Shown in pieces: positions 52,272-61,572 of a stretch of DNA of 64,000 nt. The notes beneath the pieces were generated by a model. It was not told where the DNA came from and did no database searches. It saw only the letters and a list, made by a program, of their open reading frames with translations. The stretch comes from Prorocentrum cordatum (taxonomy: Eukaryota > Sar > Dinophyceae > Prorocentrales > Prorocentraceae): NCBI GenBank assembly GCA_963575745.1, contig CAUYUJ010017630.1, positions 77,501-141,500 of the forward strand, read 5' to 3'. The number at the start of each line of letters is the position of its first letter. Position 1 is the first letter of the stretch. Position numbers and translations under genes: made by a program.

Positions 52272-52580
52272 GGGGGGTTCTCCGGAGGGCTTAGGCGACC
52301 CGTCTCCTCCCTCTCCTCCTCCTCTTCCTCCTCCTCCCTTCTCCTCCCTTCTCCATCCTCCTCCTCCTCCTCCTCCTTCTCCTCGTCCTCCTCCTCCTCC
52401 TCCTCCTCCTCCTCCTCCTCGTCCCCTCCCCTTCCTCCTCCTCCCTCCTCCCTTCTCCATCCTCCCCCTTCCTCCTCCTCCTCCTCCTCCTCCTCCTCCT
52501 CCTCCTCCTCCTCCTCCTCCTCCTCCTCCTCCTCCATCTCCTCCTCCTCGGGTCGCCTACTGCCCCGGGGGAAACCGTCC
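52272..52580 (+). mobile_element. (CTC)n-bearing hairpin element S11, copy 2
   Basis: Same constant flanks as at 48,606 (GGCTTAGGCGACCCGTC and CGGGTCGCCTACTGCCCCGG) around about 240 bp of CTC/CTT repeat. Confidence 0.8.
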
Positions 52581-52589
52581 ACCTCCCGC

Positions 52590-52756
52590 CTCGAAGGAGA
52601 CATCTTTGCATGTATGCACGGGCTTTTGGATGTCCGCGCGGATTTCTTGGATCGGCGCCGGACCCCCCTGGCGGCGCTTCCGGCGCCGCCCCTGGCGCAC
52701 TCCGCGCGTCAGGGAGGGTGTCCAGCGCCGGGCTAATTAGTTGCATCTCCTTGGAG
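52590..52756 (+). mobile_element. Hairpin family P2, copy e
   Basis: GTCCGCGCGGATTTCTTGGA on the left, GGCGGCGCTTCCGGCGCCGC in the centre. The right arm is diverged and shortened (GTGTCCAGCGCCGGGC). It directly follows the S11 copy. Confidence 0.65.
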
Positions 52757-54172
52757 ATCGATTTTAGCATCGGCGCTGGTATATCCGCGTCCGAGAGCCG
52801 TTGTCCTGCGGCTATGGTCCGTCCTAATCTTGCATGATCCAGCTCACTCCTCGGCTTCATCCGGTTGAGTAGTTTTTTTCAATCGGGCTTTCTCGTCCCC
52901 ACCACCTCCCTGGAGCTGCTTCCAGATGTAGGATGGCGAAGGAGAAACGCTCGGGGGGCGTTACGCAGCAGCGCCCTGGGCGGTGCTCAGCGCGTCCGGT
53001 TCTAAGCCTGAACCCCAGGGTCGCCGTCGTCAACCAGGTGGTGCGGTCGTCCCCCTCCACAGTGCCTGCCCTGCGGCAGAGCACTCTGCTCTGCTCTTGG
53101 GTCGCACCCCCCCCGACCCCCGTGCTCTTGTCCCTCTCTCTCTCGGCGTCTCGCGCCCATCGAGCCAGCGAAGGCCTCCTGGGGTCGGACACGAGGAGCG
53201 GTGACACCGCCACCACCAGAGGGGGCCACCTCCGGCGAGGGTGCCCACCATGCCTCCGCGGGCGGGGGACAGGGGACGCCTCGAGTGAGCGGGGGGGGGG
53301 CCAGCACCACACCTCGAGGAGCACTTTCCCCGGCGCCTCGCGCTGGGGTTGGTGGTGCCCATTCTCCGCGCTGCCTCCCAAGGACGACTTTTGCTCTAGA
53401 CTGAACTCTGGCACACAGTTCGCAGCGTGCTGCTAGCAGGGCCCTCCGTTGGGCCTCTGAGGCACATGGCTGCGGAGGTGGGGAAGCGCTGCTGCGGGGC
53501 CTCCTAAGGCTGGCAGCCCGAGAGGCTGGCAAGGGGCAGCGGCAACTGGCCGCCGCTGTAGGTCGGCCACGCGCAGAGGGGGGGTAGGAGGAGGGGGGAC
53601 GGCTTTTTGGAAGTCCCCTTGCCTCTTAGACGGCGCGGGCCTTGTCTGTAGACGTGGGGCCGGCGCCTTCTAAGGAGCAGCCTCCCCATTTTGGGGCGTC
53701 GCCACGCCACGCTGTGTCATGTTACTCGTTGATCGTCAACACCATGCTATGCCATGTAATGCTATGCCATGCTGCGACGTCCGATTGCGCGATTAGAGAA
53801 GAGATCTACGCCATGGTGAGGGATGGGAGGCAGGGGTAGAACGTCAGATATGACGCGAGCGCACCTAGCTTGTCCCTCCCCCTCCCCCTGGTGCGCGCCG
53901 CCAAGGGAGGGCCTCCCGAGGCCGACATCCCGAGGGGGGGGGGGGAGGTTCTGCTCCTGCTCGGCGGGGCGCGCGCGCGCACGCGGGCGGCCGCGCCGCA
54001 CCGCACCGCGCCGCGATTCGCGCCGCGCCGCGCCGCGCCGTGGCGGCGGAGGCGGGCGCGCCGTACCTGCACGTGGTGGTCGTGCGGCAGGGCCTGGCGC
54101 CCGAGGCGGCCACGAGGCGGGGGGAGCGGAGCGGCAGGGCTCTGCTGGGCCTGTTTTCCACCACCGCCGCCA
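52757..54172. other. No secure gene
   Basis: GC-rich sequence; 53,700-53,775 has CCATGCTATGCCATGTAATG-like repeats. 54,030-54,150 has a GC3-biased frame (YLHVVVVRQGLAPEAA) that could be a degraded exon. No domain assigned. Confidence 0.3.
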
Positions 54173-54275
54173 TGGAGGAGGAGGAGGAGGAGGAGGAGGA
54201 GGAGGAGGAGGAGGAGGAGGAGGAGGAGGAGGAGGACGAGGAGGAGGAGGAGGAGGAGGAGGAGGAGGAGGACCC
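54173..54275 (+). repeat. (GGA)n microsatellite
   Basis: About 100 bp of near-pure GAG repeat. Confidence 0.92.
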
Positions 54276-54349
54276 CCTCCCCCTCCTACTCATGGTGGTG
54301 GCGGTGGAAATCATGCCCACCTGTCGCTCGGGGGGAGCCGAGCGACAGT

Positions 54350-54540
54350 CGAGGAAAAACAACATAAAAGTAAACTTTTGGCGCTCCGCGCGGATTTCTT
54401 GGTCCGCGCTACGGCCACCCTGGCGGCGCCTCCGGCGCCGCCCCTGGCGCGCTGCGCGCGCCAGGGAGGGGGGCCCAGCGCGGATCCGAGAAATCCGCAC
54501 TGAGCGTCAACAGTTTATGCTTATGCCTTGTTTTCGTCGT
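54350..54540 (+). mobile_element. Hairpin family P2, copy f
   Basis: GAGGAAAAACAACATAAAAG, then TTTTGGCGCTCCGCGCGGAT; right side GATCCGAGAAATCCGCACTG, then GTTTATGCTTATGCC. Centre GGCGGCGCCTCCGGCGCCGC. Confidence 0.82.
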
Positions 54541-54722
54541 CTTATGATTATGATTCATGCTTTATGCTTTTATGCTTATGTCTTCCAGACAGGGCTCGGG
54601 GCTCGAGGCTTCTGTCTGTTTCCGTCGGTCGTGCCCCCTCTGCTTTCCCCCTCCCTCCTGCATGGTGGCACAACTCGCTGCAGTGTTATCCCCGTTCAGG
54701 TAGCCCTCCGCCAGCGCAGTTA

Positions 54723-54880
54723 ATCAAGGGAGGAAAACCCACCCGGACCAGACAATCGGCGTTTGCTCAACGGCATTGGGCGTTTACTAAACAGCCTTGC
54801 CCTGTTTGATTCCTTCTTTGGGCGCGTTTACTACTAACGACTTCCCCTGTCGGGGTGGTTATTCTGGGGGTGGATCTTTT
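54723..54880 (+). repeat. Dispersed ~150-bp repeat, copy 2
   Basis: TCAAGGGAGGAAAACCCACC ... GCCTTGCCCTGTTTGATTCC ... GGGCGCGTTTACTA; related to 33,826-33,976. Confidence 0.7.
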
Positions 54881-55334
54881 GACGTCTACTTGCCCTGCTT
54901 AGCCGCCTGCGCAACAGTTTTGGTCGGTCCTCGGCGGCGCTGCAGCACCGTCGGGGTGCGTTCCAGCAGCTGCGCCTCTCGCCGGAAGGCGTCCAGGGGT
55001 GCCTGTGCCAGTGTGAAGTCCTCATATCACGTTTCTATCCATGTATTCTGCTATTGTCTCGGCTCAGGTACCAGACAGTCCTTTCAGGCAGGGCTCGCGC
55101 CGCTCGCCCGCGGCGCATGGGACAAGGGATATCTCCCCTCTCCCTAGTCGTCCTCTACCAGCGGACATTTCAGTAGGTTCGACTCTTCGGTCGTTTACCT
55201 ACATCCGCAGACAGTGTCGCCCTGCGCGGCCGCCATGGGAGCGAGTGGCCTCTTCTCAGGGGCAACGCTGGCGCGGGAGGGGAGGCTCAGGGGTGATACG
55301 TCGACCCCCAATTTCACACTCATTGCCGCTAGGG
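54881..55334. other. No gene recognised
   Basis: Unique sequence; nothing assigned. Confidence 0.4.
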
Positions 55335-55492
55335 TTAAGACGGGCGTGTCCTGGTGCAGAAGGAGTGCTCAAAAGTAGTAAAATAATGTTCGGGGGACGT
55401 TTCTGGAGTATTTTTGGGTATTTGTTGGCTACGTTTGGCTATAAAAAAATGGCCCCTCAAAATCCGCCTTTAGGGGGACGTGCCCGACTTAA
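55335..55492 (+). mobile_element. M1 inverted-repeat element, copy 13
   Basis: 158 bp, TTAAGACGGGCGTGTCC to GGGGACGTGCCCGACTTAA. Perfect 8-bp target duplication CGCTAGGG at 55,327-55,334 and 55,493-55,500. Confidence 0.92.
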
Positions 55493-55639
55493 CGCTAGGG
55501 GCCTGATAGCCCACCCCGTCCAGGGAAGTGCGGATTCGCCATCGGGTGCCTATCGCCGATCAGTCAGCAGCGTATCGCCGACTCCAGAGGTCCATGTTCC
55601 CTCTGTGAGCCCGTCCCCCCTAATTGTCTTCTTCTGCAG

Positions 55640-56176
55640 GACAGCGACACCACCACCAGGGGCGCCACCTCAGCGACGACGTTTATGATGCCAGAGGCTT
55701 CTCGAGCGGGGAATGGACAGCGGGGAATGGACAGCACTAGCAAAAGGATCCCCCTGGTTCCTTTCGCACTGGTGGTGGTGGTGGTGGTGATTTTCCTTGT
55801 GCGTAAGGGGGCGGGGCGGGGCAGGGAAATCGCCATGGTAGAAGAAAATGCTGATACAGCCATGCTTGAGTGTCTTCGTCGCTATGGCTGGATTCGTCGC
55901 GGCATCCTGGTACAGAACGCGCGCCTCCGGAGGTTCGAAGATGCTGGCGGTGCTGGCACATTTCTGTCCCCCAGACTGGCGAAGGCGGCTGCGGAGAGCG
56001 ACCCCGAGATCTTATGCGTCGTGCCTTTTTGGCACCAGGCGATTCTGGCGATCTTCCGACGGTCACCAAAGTGGCCACCTCCTCCTGGAGATCGAGTGCA
56101 GAAGTGGGGGTGTAGGACTGAGGGTCAAGCAGGGTTTGGGCGTTTTTGGTCGTCCTGGGTGGTTCCCAGCTCCTGA
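55640..56176 (+). other. Stop-free frame after a strong acceptor, unassigned
   Basis: TAATTGTCTTCTTCTGCAG (AG at 55,638-55,639) is a good splice acceptor. From GAC at 55,640 the frame stays open to 56,176, with IPLVPFALVVVVVVIFLVRK (a membrane-helix-like run made by GTG repeats), then EENADTAMLECLRRYGWIRR. No homologue is recognised; the helix may simply be a GTG microsatellite. Confidence 0.25.
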
Positions 56177-56442
56177 AGGACTATCCGAGGCCCCCTTGGT
56201 AATGACCCTTCCCTTCCTTGCCTGGTGGGGGGTAGAGATAGTACATTTTCACGTGGGGCTTGCCCTAGTCTATGCTTTCTCCACTTCGACCTTCTTCTGC
56301 TCCACTGCCTCCCTCCTCTCTTCCCCATCTCTCCTCCACCCTGCCTCTCCCCAGTCCCCACTCTCCTCTCCACCTCCGTCGGCCCTTCCCCCCCTTCATG
56401 CTCCAGCCCGTGGTTATGCTGCTGTGGCGTCGGATCCCTGTC

Positions 56443-56640
56443 CTCCCTCCTCCTCCTCCTCCTCCTCCTCCTCCTCCTCCTCCTCCTCCTCCTCCTCCTC
56501 CTCCTCCTCCTCCTCCTCCTCCTCCTCCCCCTCCAACTCCTCCTCCCCCTCCTCCTCCTTCTCCTCCTCCTTCTCTTCCTCCTCTTCTTCCTCCTCCTCC
56601 TCCTCATCCTCCTCCTCCTCCTCCTCCTGCTGCGCCTCCT
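56443..56640 (+). repeat. (CTC)n microsatellite
   Basis: About 90 bp pure CTC, then CTC/CTT/CCC mixtures. Confidence 0.92.
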
Positions 56641-56771
56641 CCGCCCCTGCCTCCGCGGACTTTCACATGAGGCTCTCGTGCTTCTCCCTCCCTTTGCCTC
56701 TGCTACTGCTGCTCTCCGCCATCCTCTCACCGCCCTCTCGCCATCCGTCGGCATCCGAAGGCCCCATAGGA

Positions 56772-56932
56772 TGAAGTCGGGCCTGTCCCCTTGTACAGGA
56801 GGGATATCCAAAAATAGTCAAACAATAGTCTGGGAACGATTCTTTGGGTACTTTTTTGCATTTTGGGGGTATTTTTGAGTATTTTTAATTTTTCGCCCCG
56901 AGTCCCCCTGTAGGGGGACAGACCCGGCCCAA
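56772..56932 (+). mobile_element. M1 inverted-repeat element, copy 14
   Basis: 161 bp, TGAAGTCGGGCCTGTCCCC to GGGACAGACCCGGCCCAA. Perfect 8-bp target duplication CCATAGGA at 56,764-56,771 and 56,933-56,940. Confidence 0.92.
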
Positions 56933-56940
56933 CCATAGGA

Positions 56941-57520
56941 TTGCCGCCGTTTTTTGTCCTCACGTGCCTCGGCCCTCCTCCTGCATCGCCGCCGTCGTTG
57001 CCGTTTACCACGAGGGGTCATGGCCTCCACGGGAGGCATCTGTGCTCTGCCACCGTGACTCTCCAAGGGCCCAGCTGCCCTGATGTGCCCGTGCGGAAGC
57101 GCAGCAGGCGCCGTGCTCAGAGCGTCCGTGTGAACACGCTGCGAGCTGGCTCGACGCGTGCTGGCCCACGTTGTGGCGAATGCATCGCGCCAGACCTGCA
57201 CACTTTTCATTTCTAAGTCTTCGAAAGTTCTTTGATTTTCTGGGGTGCCAGGATCCTTTCATTTCAAATTGTCCTATCCTAGGCCTCTTCCTGGCCACTT
57301 GAGGGCCAGGAGCACGTAGAAACGAGCACAATTAGAAATGAGCACGATTAGACATGAACGACGTGTACGTTTCCAGTCATCGTGTTGAGCTCCGCATCAA
57401 TACGCCACGTGTTGCGCGCTGCGTCTCGGGGCAGCAGAGATCTGTGCTCCGCCGCCGTGACTCTCCAAAAGGGCCGGCCTGCGCCCCGGGATGGCGGGCA
57501 CAGACCTCCTTGGCCATTGG
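56941..57520. other. No gene; two dispersed repeat fragments
   Basis: 57,108-57,205 (GAGCTGGCTCGACGCGTGCT) is related to 37,570-37,660, and 57,276-57,366 (GGCCTCTTCCTGGCCACTTG ... GATTAGACATGAACGACG) to 30,620-30,717. Confidence 0.55.
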
Positions 57521-57643
57521 GCATCGCTCGGACGCGCTGCTTTCTCGCGGCGATGACCCTCGAGGAGCATCCTGGACCATCGTGGGGAAAATACGCGCGC
57601 GACATCGAACAGATGCACGGGCAGTGGACGTCAAAGCGACGGC
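57521..57643 (+). mobile_element. Family K10 inverted-repeat element
   Basis: GCATCGCTCGGACGCGCTGC ... GTGGACGTCAAAGCGACGGC. The inner block GAGGAGCATCCTGGACCAT is conserved. Confidence 0.78.
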
Positions 57644-57708
57644 AAGCGAGGCAGGCAGTCAGAGAGGGAATGGCCCCCCAGTGGAGGCATCTGTGCTCCG
57701 CCACCGTG

Positions 57709-57916
57709 GAGGGTTTCTCCGAAGGGCTTAGGCGACCCGTCCTCCTCCATCTCCACCTCCTCCTCCTCTTCCTTCTCCTCCTCCTCCTCCTTCTCCCTCT
57801 CCTCCTCCTCCTCCTCCTCCTCCTCCTCCTCCTCCTCCTCCTCCTCCTCCTCCTCCTCCCCCTCCTCCTCCTCCTCCTCCTCGGGTCGCCTACGGCCCCG
57901 GGGGAAGCCGTGCACG
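57709..57916 (+). mobile_element. (CTC)n-bearing hairpin element S11, copy 3
   Basis: Constant flanks TTCTCCGAAGGGCTTAGGCG and GGGTCGCCTACGGCCCCGGG around about 140 bp of CTC repeat. Confidence 0.82.
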
Positions 57917-59089
57917 CCACCCGTGACTCTCCGAGGGCCATCCGGGGCCACAGACCTCCGCTTGGGCCTCGCCAGGGTGGCGTTCACATGCCGTGCGCCG
58001 GGGGCCCAGCGCGGGCCCCCCCGACCAGGCGCTGCGGAGGCGTGTGCAGGTGCATTTTCGGAGGCGACGATCGTCACCGATCGCGTTCCATTACTCACAA
58101 AGTGCCTACTCGCAAACGCCCGAAAAACACTTGCCTGCTTCGATGTCATGTATCGTAGATCCCTGGCGGGGGATCCAGGCCATTTGCGAGTAGTTACTTT
58201 GCGAGTAGTGGAACGCGCTCGTCGAGATAGGGGCGAATGTTGCGCCGATCCGAAAGCTTCCACAATTTCGCCACCGTGCTCGCCGCAACCATCTGGGGTG
58301 GCGCGCGCAGGATAAGACTCGCGGGGCCCGAGGGCGGATGGGGGCGATGTCGCGGGGGCAGAGTCAGCGCGCCGATGGGCAACCCAGCACCCCGTTTGGC
58401 CGGAGGGGCCCAGTACAACGCAAAAACAAAGCCTAACCCCCGCCCGGGGTCGCGGGATCGGGTTCCCCTTCCTTATTTAATTTTAATCCCAAGCGGTGTA
58501 TTGACCCGAAAATGAACAAACGGCATAGGACGTCCTCGAACAAAGCTTTCGGGTTCGGTCATACGACGATCCGAAAAGTTTACCGGCCGACCTGAAAGTG
58601 GCTCGTTCTCGAGGTCTTCGGGCCCACTCCGAAGAAACCGAACATGGGCAAACCGCTTAGACTTCCTGTCAACAGCGGTTTCTCGGTGGTGTCCGGGCCT
58701 CGTCCGAAGAAGCCGCCGATGGGCAGTCTGCTCAATGTCTTCCTGCGCAAGAAGCGGCCTCCCATGTGAGCCAGTGTCAGCGGGAACGCGCCCCGCGCGG
58801 GATTGGGGTTCGCACGGGGGCGCGGCCGCTCTCGCTTGTCCAGGGGGCATGCGTTGCCGCGCCCTTCCAGCACAGCGTTTGCGCTGCATTCGCGCGGCGC
58901 CGTGCCTCTCAAGTCGGAATAAACTTCCGGAGCGCCGATGTAGCCCAGCGGGGAGCAATACATGTATCCAGGGGTGCCGATGATCAATGTCTTCGACAAG
59001 GCTCCCGGGCGTTTGCGTGTAGTGGCCGCCCCTGGGCTATTCGCCCCTATCGTCGCCGCCGACATCCTGCGTACAAGGTCAGAGCCCCG
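57917..59089. other. No secure gene; minus-strand open frame
   Basis: 58,580-59,095 is open on the minus strand (171 codons) and contains TLIIGTPGYMYCSPLGYIGA and two GFFG(R/V)GP words about 27 residues apart. No family recognised. 58,080-58,205 has short inverted CTACTCGCAAA-like words. Confidence 0.3.
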
Positions 59090-59200
59090 AACCATCAGGG
59101 GTAACTCGGGTCAGGGGTAACTCGGGTTCGTTTTTCGGGAAGCCGAACCCGAGTTGCCCCGGGCCCGAGTTGCCAGTTGCCCCGGATGATTCGGCCGTCC
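59090..59200 (+). repeat. Palindromic GTAACTCGGG element, T5 loop
   Basis: GGGGTAACTCGGGTTCG, then TTTTT, then CGGGAAGC and CGAACCCGAGTTGCCCC: an inverted repeat with a five-T loop, plus a second GGGCCCGAGTTGCC arm. Confidence 0.75.
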
Positions 59201-59204
59201 AGAG

Positions 59205-59249
59205 CCCTGAATCATTAGGGGTAACTCGGGTCATGGCTGACTCGGGTTC

Positions 59250-59305
<56 letters not shown>

Positions 59306-59385
59306 TTTTGTTTTTTGTGTTTTTTTTTTCTTCGGGAAGCCGAACCCGAGTTGCCCCTGGCCCGAGCTACCCTGGATAACGCGGG
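59205..59385 (+). repeat. Palindromic GTAACTCGGG element with expanded poly-T
   Basis: The same arms as the preceding copy (GGGGTAACTCGGGTC ... CCGAACCCGAGTTGCCCC), but the loop is a T54 run at 59,251-59,304 followed by T-rich sequence to 59,331. Confidence 0.8.
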
Positions 59386-59490
59386 CGCCCAACAAGTCGG
59401 CCAGTGCCAGTGGGTGGTCCCCGGCAGGAGGATCACCACCTCCGCCCGGGAATCGCGGATCGAGGAGGAGGGGGGGCCGAGGACGAAGTG

Positions 59491-59876
59491 GCGGCGAGCC
59501 GAGGGGGGGGGAGGCGAGAAGGAGGAGGCCTTCGCAGAAGGCGGCGGGGCCTCTTGGAAGCCCTCGCGGCTTCCGAGAAGTTGTTTTTGTCTTTGGTGAG
59601 GCTTACAGTGGGGGCGCGCATCAAGAAACCATGTGCTTTTCGTCGGGGTATTCTGGGTTTCTTCGCTCTTCGCGCTGCGCGGGGGCCTTCCCGCAGCCGT
59701 TGAAGGAACTGCTGCGTTCAGGGTGCTCCAGGTTCCCCCTCCGGCGCACCTCGCGCACAGGTTCTCCGGGTTGAATGTCTTGCGAGGCCTTTTTGCGGCC
59801 GCGCCCGCACTGTGGGCAACTTCTCACAAGGCCTGGGGGCTCCCGAGCCTTCCGAGAAGGCCTCGTTCGCCGCCGA
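59491..59876 (+). mobile_element. Family E5 element interrupted by repeat N6
   Basis: Left half 59,491-59,608 (CGGCGAGCCGAGGGGGGG ... CTTCCGAGAAGTTG) and right half 59,816-59,876 (ACTTCTCACAAGGCC ... CCTTCCGAGAAGGC ... CGCCGCCGA) are the two ends of one copy. Confidence 0.75.
59611..59815 (+). repeat. Family N6 ~200-bp repeat, copy 2 (nested)
   Basis: GGGCGCGCATCAAGAAACCA at the start; GGGTTTCTTCGCTC, CTTCCCGCAG, CTCCGGCGCACCTCGCGCA and GCCCGCACTG follow in the same order as at 37,721-37,918. Inserted in an E5 element. Confidence 0.8.
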
Positions 59877-60331
59877 CAGCAGGAGGCTCACCACCATCTT
59901 CCCGGACAACTCGCGGCTCGAGGCGGAGGGCGGGCCGAGGATATCCACGGCGGTTTTGGGCGTCTTAGGGGTGCCCATGGGTGTCTCGAGGAGCTCTTCG
60001 GGTGTCCAGCTCCTGGAGGAGTTGGCCCGAGGCGGGGACCTATCCATATCCACCGCCAGGGGGATCGGTCCTCGCGGACCTCAACAGGCAGTTGATACGG
60101 ATAGATTCGGGTCCTCGGGGGCCGACATATATCCAGATCCGCCGCCCGCTGGGGCACCAGGACGTCGGTTCCCAGGCGGTGGATACGGATACACTCCCGC
60201 CTCGCAGTCGGCGGCCCTCTCAGTCGTGACCCCCCTTCGGCGCCGCCTGGAGGGTGCGCGCTGCGCACCGCGGGCCGCGACGTTTGGGTGGCCGAGATGC
60301 TCCTCGATCCTCCTCCCTCGGCTCGGTGCCG
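59877..60331. other. No gene recognised
   Basis: Contains GATACGGATA-type repeats around 60,090-60,195, partly inverted. Confidence 0.4.
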
Positions 60332-60503
60332 AGCCCGGGGGGGGGGGGGGGGGAAGCGAGACGGAGCGGGCATCCTCAGAAGGCCTGGAAGTCCCCCGGC
60401 CTTCGGACGGGCAACCTTTCAGGAGGCGCGGGGGTTTCTGGGAGGGCCCGCCGCCTTCCGAGAAGCCTGCTCCTTCTTACTTCCCCCGTTCGCTCGCCGC
60501 CGA
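60332..60503 (+). mobile_element. Family E5 (TTCTCAGAAGG) element, diverged copy
   Basis: Left arm with a G17 run then GCGAGACGGAGCGGGC. The right arm CTTACTTCCCCCGTTCGCTC + GCCGCCG is well kept. The internal AGAAGGC words are diverged. Confidence 0.65.
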
Positions 60504-60785
60504 TCGACCCCCCACAGCAGTGACTCCCTCATGGGGGGTGAGCGAGCGATGCCCCGCCCTTCCTTAGTTGCTGTTGAAAACGCTGGGGGGCGTGTTTTTT
60601 GGGGGGGGGTTTTTTCCCACAGCATAACACCAGTGCAGCCCACCGCGGACACCGAATCAGAAACAAGACAGCCACAGTATCACAGCGGGAGCAATAATGC
60701 ACTGACCCGAAGCCATTACATATACATGGAAAAGGGAGAGAAGCATATATGACAGCATGCCCCCAGCGTTTTTGTTATCATCTGT
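60504..60785. other. No gene recognised
   Basis: Unique sequence with a GGGGGGGGGGTTTTTTCCC patch. Confidence 0.4.
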
Positions 60786-60981
60786 CGGCGGCGAGCGAGG
60801 GGGGGAAGTGACAAGGGGAAGGCCTTGTCAGAAGGCGGCGGGGCCTCTCAGACGCCCTCGTGGCGTCCGAGAAGTTTTCCGTGTCTTCGGGAAGGCAGAG
60901 AAAATCTGTCAGCAGCGGGGGGGGGTCCAAGCCTTCTGAGAAGGCCTTCTCCTTCTCACTTCCCCCCCCGAGCGCGCCGCC
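60786..60981 (+). mobile_element. Family E5 (TTCTCAGAAGG) element, copy 5
   Basis: CGGCGGCGAGCGAGGGGGGG to CTTCCCCCCCCGAGCGCGCC, inverted ends, with GAAGGCCTTGTCAGAAGGCG and CCTTCTGAGAAGGCC inside. M1 copy 15 inserted at its right tip. Confidence 0.8.
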
Positions 60982-60986
60982 TAATC

Positions 60987-61148
60987 TTAAGTCGGGCATG
61001 TCCCTTCACAGGAGGAAGATTCCCAAATAGTCAAACAAAGCCTGCACATGGGGACGGTTTTTGGTTCATTTTTGTATATGTTTGTTGTTGTTTTCTTCTT
61101 TGTATTTTTCCTCCAGAATCCGCCTGCAGGGGGACATGCCCGACCTAA
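60987..61148 (+). mobile_element. M1 inverted-repeat element, copy 15
   Basis: 162 bp, TTAAGTCGGGCATGTCCC to GGGGACATGCCCGACCTAA. Flanks GCCTAATC / GCCTAACC (7 of 8). Confidence 0.9.
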
Positions 61149-61359
61149 GCCTAACCTGAGCTCCCCTCCCCCGCCCGGCCCGCCCCCGCCAGGCTGCCCG
61201 GCATCCGCCTCTCGCCCCGGTCGCCGCTCGGAGGCGCCCCCCCCCTCGCCAGCCCGCGGCTGCCGCCGCCGCGCGGCCTCTTTTGGCCGCCCAGGCGGCC
61301 GACGGCAGCGCTGTGCTGCGGTGGTTGTTGCGGGTCCCTGTGCTTCAGCCCTTTGCTCC
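61149..61359. other. GC-rich, no gene
   Basis: Nothing recognised. Confidence 0.4.
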
Positions 61360-61572
61360 GAGGAGGAGCAGGAGGAGCAGGAGGAGGAAGAGGAGGATGA
61401 TGATGAGGAGGAAGAGGAGAAGGAGGAGGAGAAGAAGGAGGAGGAGGAGGAGGAGGAGGCGGAGGAGGAGGAGGAGGAGGAGGCGGAGGAGGAGGAGGAG
61501 GAGGAGGAGGAGGGGGGGGAGAAGGAGGGAGGGAAGAGGAAGAGGAGAAGGAGGAGGAGGAGGGGCGCGTTT
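61360..61572 (+). repeat. (GGA)n microsatellite
   Basis: About 210 bp of GAGGAG with AAG and CGG variants. Confidence 0.92.

Noticed and set aside
1426-61148. M1 copies as true introners with GT donor in the left target copy and AG in the right
   Set aside because: Only a minority of copies have a G at the needed flank positions, so a general GTTAAG...TTAAG intron model is not supported; only the acceptor idea at 12.6 kb is kept as a candidate.
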